This document shows positions 18,239 through 27,782 of a stretch of 64,000 nucleotides of DNA, piece by piece. The DNA comes from Paracoccus salsus (lineage in GTDB: Bacteria > Pseudomonadota > Alphaproteobacteria > Rhodobacterales > Rhodobacteraceae). The stretch is taken from positions 496,001-560,000 of the forward strand of contig NZ_JAKGGD010000002.1 of the NCBI RefSeq assembly GCF_021556615.1, given 5' to 3'. Made by a program: the position numbers and the translations under genes. Below the pieces are notes generated by a model. That model did not search any database. It was not told the origin of the DNA and was given only the letters and a program-made list of their open reading frames with translations. Numbering within the stretch: the stretch's first letter is position 1; every line of letters starts with the position of its first letter.

Positions 18239-18622
18239 TCAGGCGACCGCGGTGCGGTCGGAGTAAAGCTCGAATGCCTTGTCTCCGATCGTCACATGGG
18301 TGGCCTTGATGCGCATCTCGCCGAAGTGATGTGTCCGGCGACCGACGACCGAGACGAAATCGCCGGGCAGTGCCTGCGATTCGGTCAACCCCACCGCAAG
18401 GTTGCGGCTGCGGGTTGCCAGTTCGATGGTCCAGTTCACGCCGTCGCGGGCGCGCACCTGCAGCGTGGGATCGCTGCCGGCAATGTTGTTGTCGATGATG
18501 GTCGCATCCAGACGGATCATTTCGTCTTCGAAATCCGTCCACTTGTCCCGAGTCAGGGCGTCATCCGGGGCGAAGACAGGCCTGCGGGTCACGGCAGGGC
18601 CGAAAGGCGGGAGGTGGGGCAT
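18239..18622 (-). CDS. Small OB-fold-like protein, resembles DUF6152-type proteins
   Basis: About 127 residues. The start at 18622 (MPHLPPFGPAVTRR) is chosen because GAAGGAGG sits five bases upstream; the frame could open at 18685. The second half has a pattern seen in DUF6152-like proteins: LDATIIDNNIAGSDPTLQVRA, VNWTIELATRSRNLAVGLT, ALPGDFVSVVGRRTHHFGEMRI and KATHVTIGDKAFELY. The order is strand, 'W-x-IEL', 'GLT', 'GD-x-V-x-V-x-G', then 'EMRI'. No signal peptide is visible, unlike many members of such families. It lies between uvrC and pgsA on the same strand. Function unknown; family assignment tentative. Confidence 0.6.
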   Translation of the reverse strand: MPHLPPFGPAVTRRPVFAPDDALTRDKWTDFEDEMIRLDATIIDNNIAGSDPTLQVRARDGVNWTIELATRSRNLAVGLTESQALPGDFVSVVGRRTHHFGEMRIKATHVTIGDKAFELYSDRTAVA

Positions 18623-18788
18623 GGCAGCCTCCTTCATCAATGGGTCGGGTGAGCAGATCGCAACCATAGCGTGAAGTCTTCGCAAGACGGCGGTAGAAAG
18701 CTACCGCAAATTTTGACCGGCAGGATGACGCTTCCGTCGTCACGGCGCCGGGCGCCGACATGCGGCCGGGGATTGCCGCCACCAGAGG

Positions 18789-20639
18789 TCAGCCCCGGGG
18801 GTGGAAATGGTCATGAACCTTCTGCGCCATCGCGGCCGAAATACCCTCGACCGCCAGCAGATCGGCCAGCCCGGCGCGGCTGACGGCCTTGGCGCTGCCG
18901 AAATGGGCCAGAAGCGCGCGCTTTCGCGCGGCCCCGATTCCCACGATCTCGTCCAGAGGATTGGCCATCACGGACTTGGCGCGCTTGGCGCGGTGCGTGC
19001 CGATCGCCCATCGATGCGCCTCGTCGCGCAGCCGCTGGATGAAATACAGGACCGGATCGTTCATGCGCAGCGCGAAGGGGCGTTGGCCGGGACGATGGAA
19101 TTCCTCCTTGCCCTGGTCGCGGTCCACGCCCTTGGCGATGCCGACGACCGGGATGTCCTCGACCCCGAGATCGGCCAGGATGCCGTCCACCGCGGAAACC
19201 TGCCCCGCGCCGCCATCGATCAGCAGCAGATCGGGCCAGGCCTCGGTCTGACGGTCGGGGTCCTCTTTCAGCAGCCGCTGAAACCGTCGGGTCAGCATCT
19301 CTTTCATCATGCCGAAATCGTCGCCCGGCGTGATCTCGGTGCCCTTGATGTTGAACTTGCGATACTGGCTCTTGATGAACCCTTCGGGGCCGGCAACCAC
19401 CATCCCGCCCACGGCGTTCGTGCCCATGATGTGACTGTTGTCGTAGATCTCGATCCGGCGCGGCACGACCGGCAGTCCGAACGCTTCGCCCACCCCTTCC
19501 AGAAGCCGCGCCTGTGCGGCCGATTCGGACATGCGACGGGCCAGGCTCTCGCGCGCATTGCGAAGCGCGTTGGCCACCAGTTCGAATTTCTCGCCCCTCT
19601 GGGGAACGAGGATCTCGACCTTGCGGCCGGCGCGTTGCGACAGCACCTCGGCCGTCAGTTCGGGATCCTCGGCAAAGTGGGACAGCAGAATCTGCCGAGG
19701 CGGCGGCTTGTCGTCGTAGAATTGCAGCAGAAAGGCCTGCACTACCTCGTCAGGCGATTCGGCCCCGCCGAGGCGTGGGTAGAAGTCCCGGTTTCCCCAG
19801 CTTTGATTGCCGCGGATGAAGAACACCTGCACGCAGGCCTGACCACCTTCCATGTGCAGCGCGACGATGTCGGCCTCGGCCACGCCACGCGGGTTGACCG
19901 CCTGCACCGACTGGACGGCCGTCAGCGCCTTGATCCGGTCGCGCAGCGCGGCAGCGCGTTCATACTCCATCGCTTCGGCCGCTTCGTTCATCTCAAGCGC
20001 CAGCGTGGCCTGGATGTCGGTGGACCTGCCCTGCAGGAAGCGCTCGGCATCGCGGACCAGCGCAGCGTAATCCTCTTTGCTGATGCGCCCGACACAGGGC
20101 GCACTGCACCGCTTGATCTGGTACAGCAAACAGGGTCGGGTGCGACTTTCAAAGGTCGAGTCCGTGCAGTTGCGCAGCAGAAAGACGCGCTGCAACTGGT
20201 TCAACGTGCGGTTTACCGCGCCAGCGCTTGCAAAGGGGCCGTAATAGTCGCCCTTTTCCGACTTTGCGCCACGATGCTTCTTGATCTGCGGAAAATCATG
20301 CACCTTGGCCACCAGGATGTTGGGAAACGACTTGTCGTCACGCAAAAGCACATTGTAGCGCGGCTTCAGCTGCTTGATGAGGTTCTGCTCCAGCAGCAGC
20401 GCCTCGGTCTCGGTCCGCGTGGTCAGGAACATCATCGAGGCGGTATCGCGGATCATGCGCGCGATGCGGCCGGAATGGCCCGAGGGCCGGGCATAGTTCG
20501 ACACACGCGCCTTCAGATCGCGCGCCTTGCCGACATAAAGCACCGCGCCCTGTGCATCCAGCATCCGATAGACACCGGGGCTGGCGTCGAGCGAGCGAAG
20601 ATAGTCATGGATCAGCGCGTGGCCGGTCTTCTGCGTCAT
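18789..20639 (-). CDS. uvrC: Excinuclease ABC subunit C
   Basis: A 616-residue nucleotide-excision-repair nuclease that makes both incisions around a UvrB-bound lesion. Domains in order: GIY-YIG nuclease ([20 protein letters not shown] near residues 19-38), a Cys-rich segment ([18 protein letters not shown]), the UVR motif binding UvrB ([19 protein letters not shown]), the RNase H-like second nuclease ([19 protein letters not shown], then [13 protein letters not shown]), and C-terminal helix-hairpin-helices ([22 protein letters not shown]). Length is normal. No SOS (LexA) box of the alphaproteobacterial GTTC-N7-GTTC form was found upstream. Confidence 0.98.
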   Translation of the reverse strand: MTQKTGHALIHDYLRSLDASPGVYRMLDAQGAVLYVGKARDLKARVSNYARPSGHSGRIARMIRDTASMMFLTTRTETEALLLEQNLIKQLKPRYNVLLRDDKSFPNILVAKVHDFPQIKKHRGAKSEKGDYYGPFASAGAVNRTLNQLQRVFLLRNCTDSTFESRTRPCLLYQIKRCSAPCVGRISKEDYAALVRDAERFLQGRSTDIQATLALEMNEAAEAMEYERAAALRDRIKALTAVQSVQAVNPRGVAEADIVALHMEGGQACVQVFFIRGNQSWGNRDFYPRLGGAESPDEVVQAFLLQFYDDKPPPRQILLSHFAEDPELTAEVLSQRAGRKVEILVPQRGEKFELVANALRNARESLARRMSESAAQARLLEGVGEAFGLPVVPRRIEIYDNSHIMGTNAVGGMVVAGPEGFIKSQYRKFNIKGTEITPGDDFGMMKEMLTRRFQRLLKEDPDRQTEAWPDLLLIDGGAGQVSAVDGILADLGVEDIPVVGIAKGVDRDQGKEEFHRPGQRPFALRMNDPVLYFIQRLRDEAHRWAIGTHRAKRAKSVMANPLDEIVGIGAARKRALLAHFGSAKAVSRAGLADLLAVEGISAAMAQKVHDHFHPRG

Positions 20640-20963
20640 GGCATCAAGAAAGTGATTCTCGCCACCGGCTGCAAGTTCCGAAGGGCGAGTGCAAGGGTGA
20701 AGCTGTCCACGACTCCTGTGGACAAGTCTGTGGGAGAGCTGTGCGGGAGGTCAGCTTCTGCCAGCAATCGTTACAGTTTCGTGAACCTGCCTTCAAAACA
20801 GGCACATATGCAAGCGATTGAAAGGAAAAGATATTTTTTAGCACCCGATCAAGGCCCTGAAATTTTTCACAGAATCGCGCCATCCGGCACCGGCCGCGTC
20901 GAGAGGTGGACAAAAGCGGCATAATGGCCGGCTTGCCCGGTTCGCACGGCCCCGATGGGGCGG
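20640..20963. promoter_or_regulatory. Gene-free interval upstream of uvrC with inverted repeat and AT-rich tract
   Basis: 324 bp without a supportable gene, between uvrC and the antiporter stop (both minus strand). It contains the inverted repeat TGTCCAC (20704-20710) / GTGGACA (20718-20724); the right arm extends to TGTGGACAA, one base from the DnaA-box consensus. An AT-rich tract around 20805-20872 (AAGATATTTTTTAGC and TGAAATTTTTCACAG) stands out from the GC-rich surroundings. It is the likely uvrC promoter region. Boxes could not be assigned precisely. Confidence 0.45.
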
Positions 20964-21893
20964 CTAGAGCAGGACCCACAGGTAAACCCCGTAGGCCGCG
21001 AAGAACGCGCCGCCGGCGACGCGACCGATATAGAGCCCGCGGAACAGGAACGGTCCAAGCAGCAGCGCGCTGGCCAGCATCACCCACAGATCCAGACGCA
21101 GAATCTCGGCGGGGACTGGCAAGGGCTGAACCAGCGCCGTCACGCCGAGGATCGACAGGATATTGAAGATGTTCGAGCCGACGACATTGCCAAGCGCCAT
21201 ATCGGCTCGCCCCCGCATCGCCGACGCGACCGAGGCCGCAAGCTCCGGCAGCGACGTTCCGACCGCCACCAGCGTCAGGCCGATCACCGCCTCGCTGATG
21301 CCGAACGCCAGCGCGATGTCCGACGCGCCGCTGACAAGAAGATTCGCGCCGATCGGCAGGCCGATCAGCCCGCCTGCCAGCCAGATCGAAATCTGACGCC
21401 AGCGCGCACCCAACGCCGCGCCCTCCAGATCGGCGCCATCCTTGTCGGCCCTCGCCGTGGACAGCTGCCGCCACAGCACAAGCCCGAGCGCGATCAGCAG
21501 CACCAATCCCTCGACCCGTCCGATGACCCCCGTGAACGCCATGCCGATCAGCAGGACAGAGGCCGCGATCATCATGCCCCAGCTTTCCCTTAGGTCATGT
21601 TCATGGGTGGGAATCCCCGAAACCAGCGCGGCGGCCCCCAGGATCAACAGCACATTCGCGATGTTCGAGCCGACGACGTTGCCCATGGCGATGGCGCTTG
21701 CGCCTTTCAGCGCCGCCGACACCGACACGATCATCTCGGGCGCCGAAGTCCCGAAGGCCACCACCGTCAGACCCACGACAAGCGGCGCGACCCCCAGCCG
21801 CAAGGACAGGTTCACCGACCCCTTGACCAGCAGGTCACCACCCAGGACCAGAAGCACCAGCCCGGCCAATACATACAGAAGATCAACGATCAC
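20964..21893 (-). CDS. Calcium/sodium antiporter, CaCA family (YrbG-like)
   Basis: A 309-residue inner-membrane cation/Ca2+ exchanger with ten hydrophobic segments in two inverted halves. Each half carries the alpha-repeat: FGTSAPEMIVSVSAALKG with GNVVGSNIANVLLILG in the first, and VGTSLPELAASVASAMRG with GNVVGSNIFNILSILG in the second. The acidic residue of the SxPE motif (Glu in APEM and LPEL) is the expected ion ligand in both. The start overlaps the end of the 39-residue ORF by 11 bp, which in turn overlaps sppA, so the three genes are probably one operon. Confidence 0.93.
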   Translation of the reverse strand: MIVDLLYVLAGLVLLVLGGDLLVKGSVNLSLRLGVAPLVVGLTVVAFGTSAPEMIVSVSAALKGASAIAMGNVVGSNIANVLLILGAAALVSGIPTHEHDLRESWGMMIAASVLLIGMAFTGVIGRVEGLVLLIALGLVLWRQLSTARADKDGADLEGAALGARWRQISIWLAGGLIGLPIGANLLVSGASDIALAFGISEAVIGLTLVAVGTSLPELAASVASAMRGRADMALGNVVGSNIFNILSILGVTALVQPLPVPAEILRLDLWVMLASALLLGPFLFRGLYIGRVAGGAFFAAYGVYLWVLL

Positions 21894-22002
21894 GGCGTGA
21901 GATGCCCAAGAGTTTCAGAAGAAACTTGCGAAAACCCGGGCCACTGAACAGGGCCAGCGCGACCATCACAAGAAGGAACAGGACGACGATCCGGACGCTC
22001 AT
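21883..22002 (-). CDS. 39-residue single-TM membrane peptide between sppA and the antiporter
   Basis: Short ORF: MSVRIVVLFLLVMVALALFS, then a basic C-terminal half (GPGFRKFLLKLLGISRRDR). The ATG overlaps the sppA stop (ATGA, 21999-22002). The TGA stop lies 11 bp inside the start of the antiporter gene. The frame is therefore held between two overlapping neighbours, the usual sign of translational coupling. Composition is one hydrophobic helix (about residues 4-20) followed by a positive amphipathic tail, consistent with an inner-membrane micropeptide with the C-terminus in the cytoplasm. I do not recognise a family. Coding status is inferred from the overlaps and hydrophobic pattern. Confidence 0.6.
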   Translation of the reverse strand: MSVRIVVLFLLVMVALALFSGPGFRKFLLKLLGISRRDR

Positions 22003-22808
22003 CCGTTAGCCCCGAACCGGGCGAAGGCCGCGCGTTCCTCGGCGCTGTCGATCAGTGTCTGGGCGGAAAGGCCCATCCGCCGGAACAGCGACTGGCGCGG
22101 ACTGTGCACGGAGAAACGCGTCTTGTCGCCGTAGAGCGCCTTCATCTTGGGGACCAGGTGGGCGATCCCGTCGGCGAGACCCAGACGCACGGCCTCCTGT
22201 CCGGCCCAGAACTCGCCGGTGAACAGGTCGCGATCCCCGGTCAGGCGGTCACCGCGCCTTTGCCGGACATGGTCCTTGAACGCCTCGTGGATCGGCTCCA
22301 ACACGTTGCGCAAGCGTTCGACGTCCTCGCTGCTTTCGGGACGGAACGGGTCCAGCGTCGATTTCGACCGGCCTGCCGTATGGACCCGCCGCTCGATTCC
22401 CCATCGCTCCAGAAGCTGATGAAAACCGAACCCGGCCGAGATCACCCCGATCGATCCCAGTACCGAACTGTCATCAGCCCAGATTCGGTCCCCTGCGCAG
22501 GCCAGCCAGTAGCCACCCGAGGCGGCCATATCCTCGACGAAGGCGTGAACCGGCGTGCCGGTCTCGTCGGCCAGGCGACGGACGCGGGCGGCGATCAGCG
22601 ATGATTGCACCGGGGACCCTCCGGGCGAATTGATCGACAGCGCCACGGCCGTCGGCTTGCCCCGACGAAAGGCGCGCTCGAACACCGGCGCAAGCGCTGC
22701 GTCGTTCAACGCGCCCACGCGACCGACCATGCCGATCGCACCGTGCAGCCTCACGACCGAAACGCGCGGACCGCGCCAGAGAATGCGATTCAGATAGGGT
22801 ATCTTCAT
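21999..22808 (-). CDS. sppA: S49 family signal peptide peptidase-like serine protease
   Basis: A 269-residue member of the short SppA/S49 class, which degrades cleaved signal peptides or other membrane-associated peptides. The catalytic serine is in DMAASGGYWLACAGDRIWAD. The general-base lysine is in the RSKSTLDPFRP segment downstream. INSPGGSPVQSSLIAARVR matches the oxyanion region. No clear N-terminal membrane anchor is seen, as in the shorter cytosolic-looking S49 proteins of alphaproteobacteria. First gene of a presumed operon with the 39-residue membrane ORF and the Ca2+/Na+ antiporter. Confidence 0.9.
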   Translation of the reverse strand: MKIPYLNRILWRGPRVSVVRLHGAIGMVGRVGALNDAALAPVFERAFRRGKPTAVALSINSPGGSPVQSSLIAARVRRLADETGTPVHAFVEDMAASGGYWLACAGDRIWADDSSVLGSIGVISAGFGFHQLLERWGIERRVHTAGRSKSTLDPFRPESSEDVERLRNVLEPIHEAFKDHVRQRRGDRLTGDRDLFTGEFWAGQEAVRLGLADGIAHLVPKMKALYGDKTRFSVHSPRQSLFRRMGLSAQTLIDSAEERAAFARFGANG

Positions 22809-22854
22809 GTTGCCTCAGATAGTGCCGCTGCGGTGGCACCACAAGGCGGTCGGA

Positions 22855-23892
22855 TCAGTTCCGAGCGCTGCCGGCGGGTGCGCGGATCGTATCGCCGGGA
22901 ATGAAGGTCGGCGCCAGCGCGATCAGGCGATCGGGCGGCATTGCGTCCTTGCCCGCCACCAGCCGCGCCGCGCGGCGCCCGATTTCGACCCGGCGGGCAT
23001 CCGTGGTGGTCAGCCTCACCGGCAACCCGTCCAGCAGATCGACACCGTTGAAGCCGGCCAGCCCGATGCGGTTCGGGATCTCATAGCCCGCCTCAAGGCA
23101 GTAAAGCAATCCGCCCGCCCCTATCATGTCGTTGGAGTAATAGAGAAAATCCAGATCAGGGGCGCGCGTCAGGATGCGCTCTGTCAGTTCGCGCCCTTTC
23201 AGCAGGGACGATCCCCCCTGATAATATTCGCGGGCCTCCAGTTGCAGCCCCGCCTCGGCCAGCCCTTCCTCGAACCCGACAAGGCGCTTTCGGGCCCGAT
23301 GGTCCTCGGGCATGTGCGTGCCCACGAACCCGATGCGGCGGTAACCGGCCTCGACGATCCGGGCCGCCATCTCGCGACCGGCGCGGATATGCGAGATGCC
23401 GACCAATGTATCAATGGCCTCTCCGTCGATATCCATGATCTCGATCACGGGAATTCCTGCGTTTGCCAGCATCGCGCGCGATGCCTTGCTGTGCTCGACC
23501 CCTGCCAGAATGACCCCTGACGGTCGCCAGGACAGCATTTCGTAAAGCACCATCTCTTCCCGAGCGGGGGAATAGTTCGTCACGCCGATGACCGGCTGCA
23601 GCCCGGTGTCGTCCAGTTCGGCCGAGATCCCGCCCAACACGTCCGGAAATACCAGGTTGGACAGCGACGGGATGACCACGGCGACAAGATTGACACGTTG
23701 GCTGGCCAGGCCGCCGGCGATCTTGTTGGGAACATATCCCAGCGTCTTGGCGGCGGTCAGGACTTTTTCACGGGTCGCGGCCGAGACATCGCCACGGTTT
23801 CGAAGCACCCGACTGACCGTCATTTCGGATACGCCGGACGCCTCGGAAACGTCGCGCAGGGTCAGGGGACGTCGGGGACGTAGGGCTGTCAT
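22855..23892 (-). CDS. LacI family transcriptional regulator
   Basis: A 345-residue repressor. The N-terminal HTH and hinge helix (LTLRDVSEASGVSEMTVSRV, then RGDVSAATREKVLTAAKTLGYVPNKIAGGLAS) are followed by a periplasmic-binding-protein-like effector domain (LVAVVIPSLSNLVFPDVLGG and YYSNDMIGAGGLLYCLEAGY). The hinge and effector pattern is closest to gluconate-type (GntR-named) LacI proteins, so a sugar acid ligand is possible. No sugar-utilisation genes are adjacent: sppA lies 46 bp downstream on the same strand and the tRNA is on the other side. The target is therefore not evident from context. Confidence 0.92.
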   Translation of the reverse strand: MTALRPRRPLTLRDVSEASGVSEMTVSRVLRNRGDVSAATREKVLTAAKTLGYVPNKIAGGLASQRVNLVAVVIPSLSNLVFPDVLGGISAELDDTGLQPVIGVTNYSPAREEMVLYEMLSWRPSGVILAGVEHSKASRAMLANAGIPVIEIMDIDGEAIDTLVGISHIRAGREMAARIVEAGYRRIGFVGTHMPEDHRARKRLVGFEEGLAEAGLQLEAREYYQGGSSLLKGRELTERILTRAPDLDFLYYSNDMIGAGGLLYCLEAGYEIPNRIGLAGFNGVDLLDGLPVRLTTTDARRVEIGRRAARLVAGKDAMPPDRLIALAPTFIPGDTIRAPAGSARN

Positions 23893-23992
23893 GGCTGCCG
23901 GATCTGTTATGGCGGTTGCGGGATGTTAGCGGACGGCATCGCGCGCGACAAGCTTGCCAATCCGTCCATCCGCCGTCAAAAGGGCAGCTGGC

Positions 23993-24069
23993 GGCCCCGT
24001 GGCTCAACTGGATAGAGCAGCCCCCTCCTAAGGGGCAGGTTACAGGTTCGAATCCTGTCGGGGTCACCA
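23993..24069 (+). tRNA. tRNA-Arg (anticodon CCT)
   Basis: 77-base cloverleaf including an encoded CCA. Acceptor arms GGCCCCG / CGGGGTC pair with one G-U. The D-arm region is GGCTCAACTGGATAGAGC, the anticodon stem GCCCC / GGGGC encloses the loop CTCCTAA (anticodon CCT), and the T-arm ACAGG / CCTGT encloses TTCGAAT. It reads AGG codons. The opposite strand yields the familiar spurious translation TGFEPVTCPLGGG. Confidence 0.97.
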
Positions 24070-24707
24070 AAGCCCAATAAATTATGGCGTTTTGACAGCG
24101 GCTTGCGAAGGCGGCTGCGGAAACGCACGTCTGATTTCGCGGGCGTTCGGGCGCTTCGGACGGGATTCTTCTGCAGAACCAGTGCACGTCAAGCCGCGAT
24201 CCAGTCCCTCTGAGGCGCTGCGATGAGCTGGCGTATCGTGAACGAATGCGCCGAACGCCGCTTCGGCAGCGCCGGACCCTCTGGGTCGCAGGGGGGGGGG
24301 CGGCGAAAAGGCACGAGGTCAAAAAGGGCGCTGGCGGCATTTTTGACCGACAGGCCTGGTGATCGGTCGTCGCCAGTGCTCGCCGACTGACACGATATAC
24401 CCGGTGACGGCCTACGCCCCGAACCGGGCGCGCCGACCATCGGGGAGTTTGCACGTGCAGCGAGACCCGCTTCAACGCGATCGGTCGTGACCCGATCTTC
24501 AAAGGCCCATCAAGCGCTGGCATGACGCGTGGCAGAGCCGCCTTTCGCGGGGTTTCCGGCGCCTCCTCTCGGGCGCCCGAGGACGGCAACGCGGTGGAGA
24601 CACCAAGTCGATGCCGCGGCACCAGGTTTCGGTATATGCGATGTCCGATCCGTTCCTGTTGCAACTGGAGCGTGGAGACGTCTCGTCCCGCAACGGGCTT
24701 CCGCGCT
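24070..24707. other. 638-bp stretch downstream of tRNA-Arg without a recognisable gene
   Basis: No open frame here has convincing codon bias or a recognised domain. It includes a run of ten G (24291-24300). A minus-strand fragment at 24189-24440 (LSVKNAASALFDLVPF, then ALPKRRSAHSFTIRQLI) reads like the tail of a coding sequence but has no identifiable start or family. The position just 3' of a tRNA would suit remnants of an integrated element, but no integrase or att duplication was seen. Confidence 0.4.
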
Positions 24708-27700
24708 TTACCGATGGTCCTGTCGCATGTCATCGAGCACCGCGTAGAGCGCCGGCAGCACCAGCAGGATCAGCACCGTGGCAGCCAGAAGGCCGAAGAC
24801 CACCGCGATCACCAGCGGCTTGAGCGTCTGCGCCTGGGTCGAGGTCTCCAGCAGAAGGGGCGCCATGCCCATGATGGTGGTCGAGACGGACACGAAGATC
24901 GGCCGGAACCGCGAACGCACCGCCTCTCCGGCGGCATCCGTGGCAGAACACCCTTCGGCGCGGCGGGTCTTGATGACACCGACCAGCAGGATGGCGTTGT
25001 TCACGACGATCCCGGCCAGCGATGCCGCCCCCACGAGCGATGGCATCGAGATGTTGTAGCCCATCAGCACGTGACCCCAGATCACCCCCAGAAAGGCCAG
25101 CGGAATGGTGATCATGACGATCAGCGGCTCGATGTAGCTGCGGAACTGGAAGCTGAGCACGATATAGACCCCGACCAGCCCGATCACGAAGCCCCGCAGG
25201 ATCGAGCCGACGGTTTCCGCCGAATTCGCGGCCTGTCCGGCGATATCGAAGCCGAGGGCGGGGGTCCGGGTGACAAGGTCCGGCAGGAATCCTTCGGCCA
25301 GCCGGGCGGTGATCGCGTCGGCATTGCCGGCACGTCCGTCCACATCCGCCGATACGGTCAGGGTGCGCAGACCGTCGCGACGCGTGATGCTGCCCCACCC
25401 CCGCGCCTCGGTCAGGGTCGCGACAGAGGCCAGCGGCACGGTGTCGCCACCGGGCAAGGCGATCTCGAACTCGGTGAGATCGGCACGGGTGGCCCGGTCG
25501 GTTCCGCTCAACCGGACTTCCAGATCCCAGGCAAGGTCGCCGCGCCGGATTTCGGCAAGCTGCGTTCCAAGGAAGGCGGCGCGCAGCTGCGCCGCGACAT
25601 CGCTCGCCGTCAGCCCAAGGGCCTCGGCCCCCGGCGACAGGCTCAGCCGCAATTCCGGCGTGCCGGGGCGCAGGTCGAGGATCGCATTGCGGACGCCCGC
25701 GTAGCTTTGCAACTCGGCCAGCGTGGCGCGGCCCGCGGCCGCCAGCGTCGCGAGGTCAGGGTGGGTCAGGCGCAGTTCCACGGCAATGCCTTGCGGGCCG
25801 ATGCCCGGTTCGGTCAGGATCAGCGAGGTGACGCCGGACAGCGGGCCGATTTCCGCACGCCATAGAGTGACAATCTCGTCGAGCGTGCTGGTTCGCGTCT
25901 CCGCCCCCAGAAGGTCCACCGCGACGGTCGCGACATGGGTCCCGGTCTCGCTTGCCGACAGGTTGCGGCCCAGCCGCGTGATGCGGCGGATCACGAGGGG
26001 CTGTGCGTCGGGTTGGTCGGGGGTCAGGCCGGCGTCCACCCGGTCAAGCGCAGCCTCGACCTGCGCGACCGCTTCGCCAGTGCGCGCCAGCGGGGTGCCC
26101 GCGGGGAGCATCAGCCGCGCCTCCAGCACGTCGCCGTCGATCTCGGGCATCGCTTCGCGCTTGACCACGCCACCACCGAGTGCGCCGATGGTCAGGATCA
26201 GCGTGCCGATGGCCATCCCCGCCACCAGCCAGCGCCAGCGAATCGCGGCATCGGCCAGGCGGCCCACGCCGCGCTCGCGCAAGGCGTCGAACCCGGCATC
26301 GAAGCGGCGGCGAAAGCGGGACGGCGCGCGCTCTTTCATCCCGCCCTTCAGGTGATGCGGCAGGATCAGGAAGGCCTCGACCAGCGAGGCGGCAAGGGCC
26401 GCCAGCAGGACGACCGGCAGCACCTCCAGCACCGCGCCCAGCTCGCCCGCCAGAAAGGCCAGCGGCAGGAACACGGCGAGCGTGGTCAGGAAAGAGGAGA
26501 GCACGCCCGGGGCCACGGCGGCAACGCCAGCGGCCACGTCTTCCACCGTTGCGCCCTTGGCGGCATGCACGGCGATCGAATCCGCGATCACGATGGAATC
26601 GTCCATCACGATCCCGATCGCCATCAGCAGCGCCACCAGCGTCATCATGTTCAGGCTGAGTCCGGTCAGCGCCATCCAGGCGAAAGCGCCGGCAAAGGCC
26701 ACGGGCAGGCCCATTGCGGCCCAGATCGCGAATCCGGGGCGGAAGAACAGGCTCATCACCGCCACGACCAGCACAAGGCCGATCACGCCGTTCTGTACCA
26801 GCATCAGCAGCCGGTCGCGGATGATGGAGGTCAGGTCCTGCACCACCTCGACCTTGACTGTCTCGGGCAGGCGCGCCGTCTCCGCCGCCACCAGCGCGGT
26901 CACGTCATCAAGGACGCGCAGCGCGTCGGCGTCCAGCGCCTTGGCCACGTCGATCACGATCGCGGGCGTGCCATCGACGAAGGCACGGTCCTGCGGCGGC
27001 TCGAACCGTTCCTCAATGACGGCCACGTCGCCCAGGGTTAGGGTCGCGCCGTTGGGCAGGACCAGCACCGGGATCGTGGCAAGCGCCGTCGCCGTGTCCC
27101 GCTCGGCGGCAAACCGCAGCGTCAGGTCGGCGCCCGCGCCTTCCAGCGTGCCGGCGGGCAGGTCGATGTTCTGGGCGGCGATGGCGCTGGCCAGGGACGC
27201 GGGCGTCAACCCATGGCTTGCAAGGACCGCCTCGCGCGCCGAGACGTGCAGCGTGCGCACCCCAAGGCCCGACCGCGTCACCGTCGCCACCCCGGGCAGG
27301 ACGCTCAGCCGGTCGGACAGGCCGTCGGCGTAGAGATCCAGTTCGCCCAGCGGCAGATCGCCCGAGACGGCGACGGACGTGACCTGATCGGTCCGGTGCA
27401 ACTCGCGGGTGATGGCGGCATCGGCGCTGGCCGGGAATGTATCGATCGCGGCAACCTCGGTGCGCAGCGAATTGACAAAGCGCAGGGCGTCATTGCCGGG
27501 GGCCATGGTTGCGACCGCACGGGCGCGGCCGGTCTGCGCGGTGCAGGTCAGCGTCTCAAGCCCCTCGACGCCCTGCACCCCGTCCCACAGCGGCGCGCAG
27601 ATGGCGCTTTCCACGTCTTCGGCGGTGGCGCCACGCCAGGGCACGGTGATCTCGGCCTCGGTTGCGCGGAAATCGGGAAAGGTCTCACGCAGCAGGCCGG

Positions 27701-27782
27701 GCGCGGCGAAGACACCGGCAGCCAGGAACAGCAGCAGAAGAAGATTGCCCGCCGTCGGATGCCCCGTGAACCAGCGGATCAT
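24708..27782 (-). CDS. RND family efflux permease
   Basis: A 1,024-residue proton-driven inner-membrane pump of the AcrB/HAE type. It has an N-terminal TM helix (TAGNLLLLLFLAAGVFAAPG), two large periplasmic loops, and two sets of six TM helices. MDDSIVIADSIAVHAAKGATVEDVA (around the TM4 proton-relay region) and IVVNNAILLVGVIKTRR in the second half are typical. The periplasmic segment KREAMPEIDGDVLEARLMLP marks the group of permeases found with single-adaptor operons. The gene overlaps the end of the upstream membrane fusion protein by 4 bp (ATGA). No outer-membrane factor is encoded here, so an unlinked TolC would be needed. Substrate unknown. Confidence 0.95.
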   Translation of the reverse strand: MIRWFTGHPTAGNLLLLLFLAAGVFAAPGLLRETFPDFRATEAEITVPWRGATAEDVESAICAPLWDGVQGVEGLETLTCTAQTGRARAVATMAPGNDALRFVNSLRTEVAAIDTFPASADAAITRELHRTDQVTSVAVSGDLPLGELDLYADGLSDRLSVLPGVATVTRSGLGVRTLHVSAREAVLASHGLTPASLASAIAAQNIDLPAGTLEGAGADLTLRFAAERDTATALATIPVLVLPNGATLTLGDVAVIEERFEPPQDRAFVDGTPAIVIDVAKALDADALRVLDDVTALVAAETARLPETVKVEVVQDLTSIIRDRLLMLVQNGVIGLVLVVAVMSLFFRPGFAIWAAMGLPVAFAGAFAWMALTGLSLNMMTLVALLMAIGIVMDDSIVIADSIAVHAAKGATVEDVAAGVAAVAPGVLSSFLTTLAVFLPLAFLAGELGAVLEVLPVVLLAALAASLVEAFLILPHHLKGGMKERAPSRFRRRFDAGFDALRERGVGRLADAAIRWRWLVAGMAIGTLILTIGALGGGVVKREAMPEIDGDVLEARLMLPAGTPLARTGEAVAQVEAALDRVDAGLTPDQPDAQPLVIRRITRLGRNLSASETGTHVATVAVDLLGAETRTSTLDEIVTLWRAEIGPLSGVTSLILTEPGIGPQGIAVELRLTHPDLATLAAAGRATLAELQSYAGVRNAILDLRPGTPELRLSLSPGAEALGLTASDVAAQLRAAFLGTQLAEIRRGDLAWDLEVRLSGTDRATRADLTEFEIALPGGDTVPLASVATLTEARGWGSITRRDGLRTLTVSADVDGRAGNADAITARLAEGFLPDLVTRTPALGFDIAGQAANSAETVGSILRGFVIGLVGVYIVLSFQFRSYIEPLIVMITIPLAFLGVIWGHVLMGYNISMPSLVGAASLAGIVVNNAILLVGVIKTRRAEGCSATDAAGEAVRSRFRPIFVSVSTTIMGMAPLLLETSTQAQTLKPLVIAVVFGLLAATVLILLVLPALYAVLDDMRQDHR

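Noticed and set aside
20640..20963. Chromosomal replication origin
   Set aside because: Only one near-consensus DnaA box and one AT-rich tract; no cluster of boxes and no dnaA, hemE, parAB or gidA neighbours.
23768..24733. 321-codon minus-strand frame crossing tRNA-Arg
   Set aside because: It contains the classic antisense-tRNA translation (TGFEPVTCPLGGG) and overlaps the LacI gene; not a protein gene.
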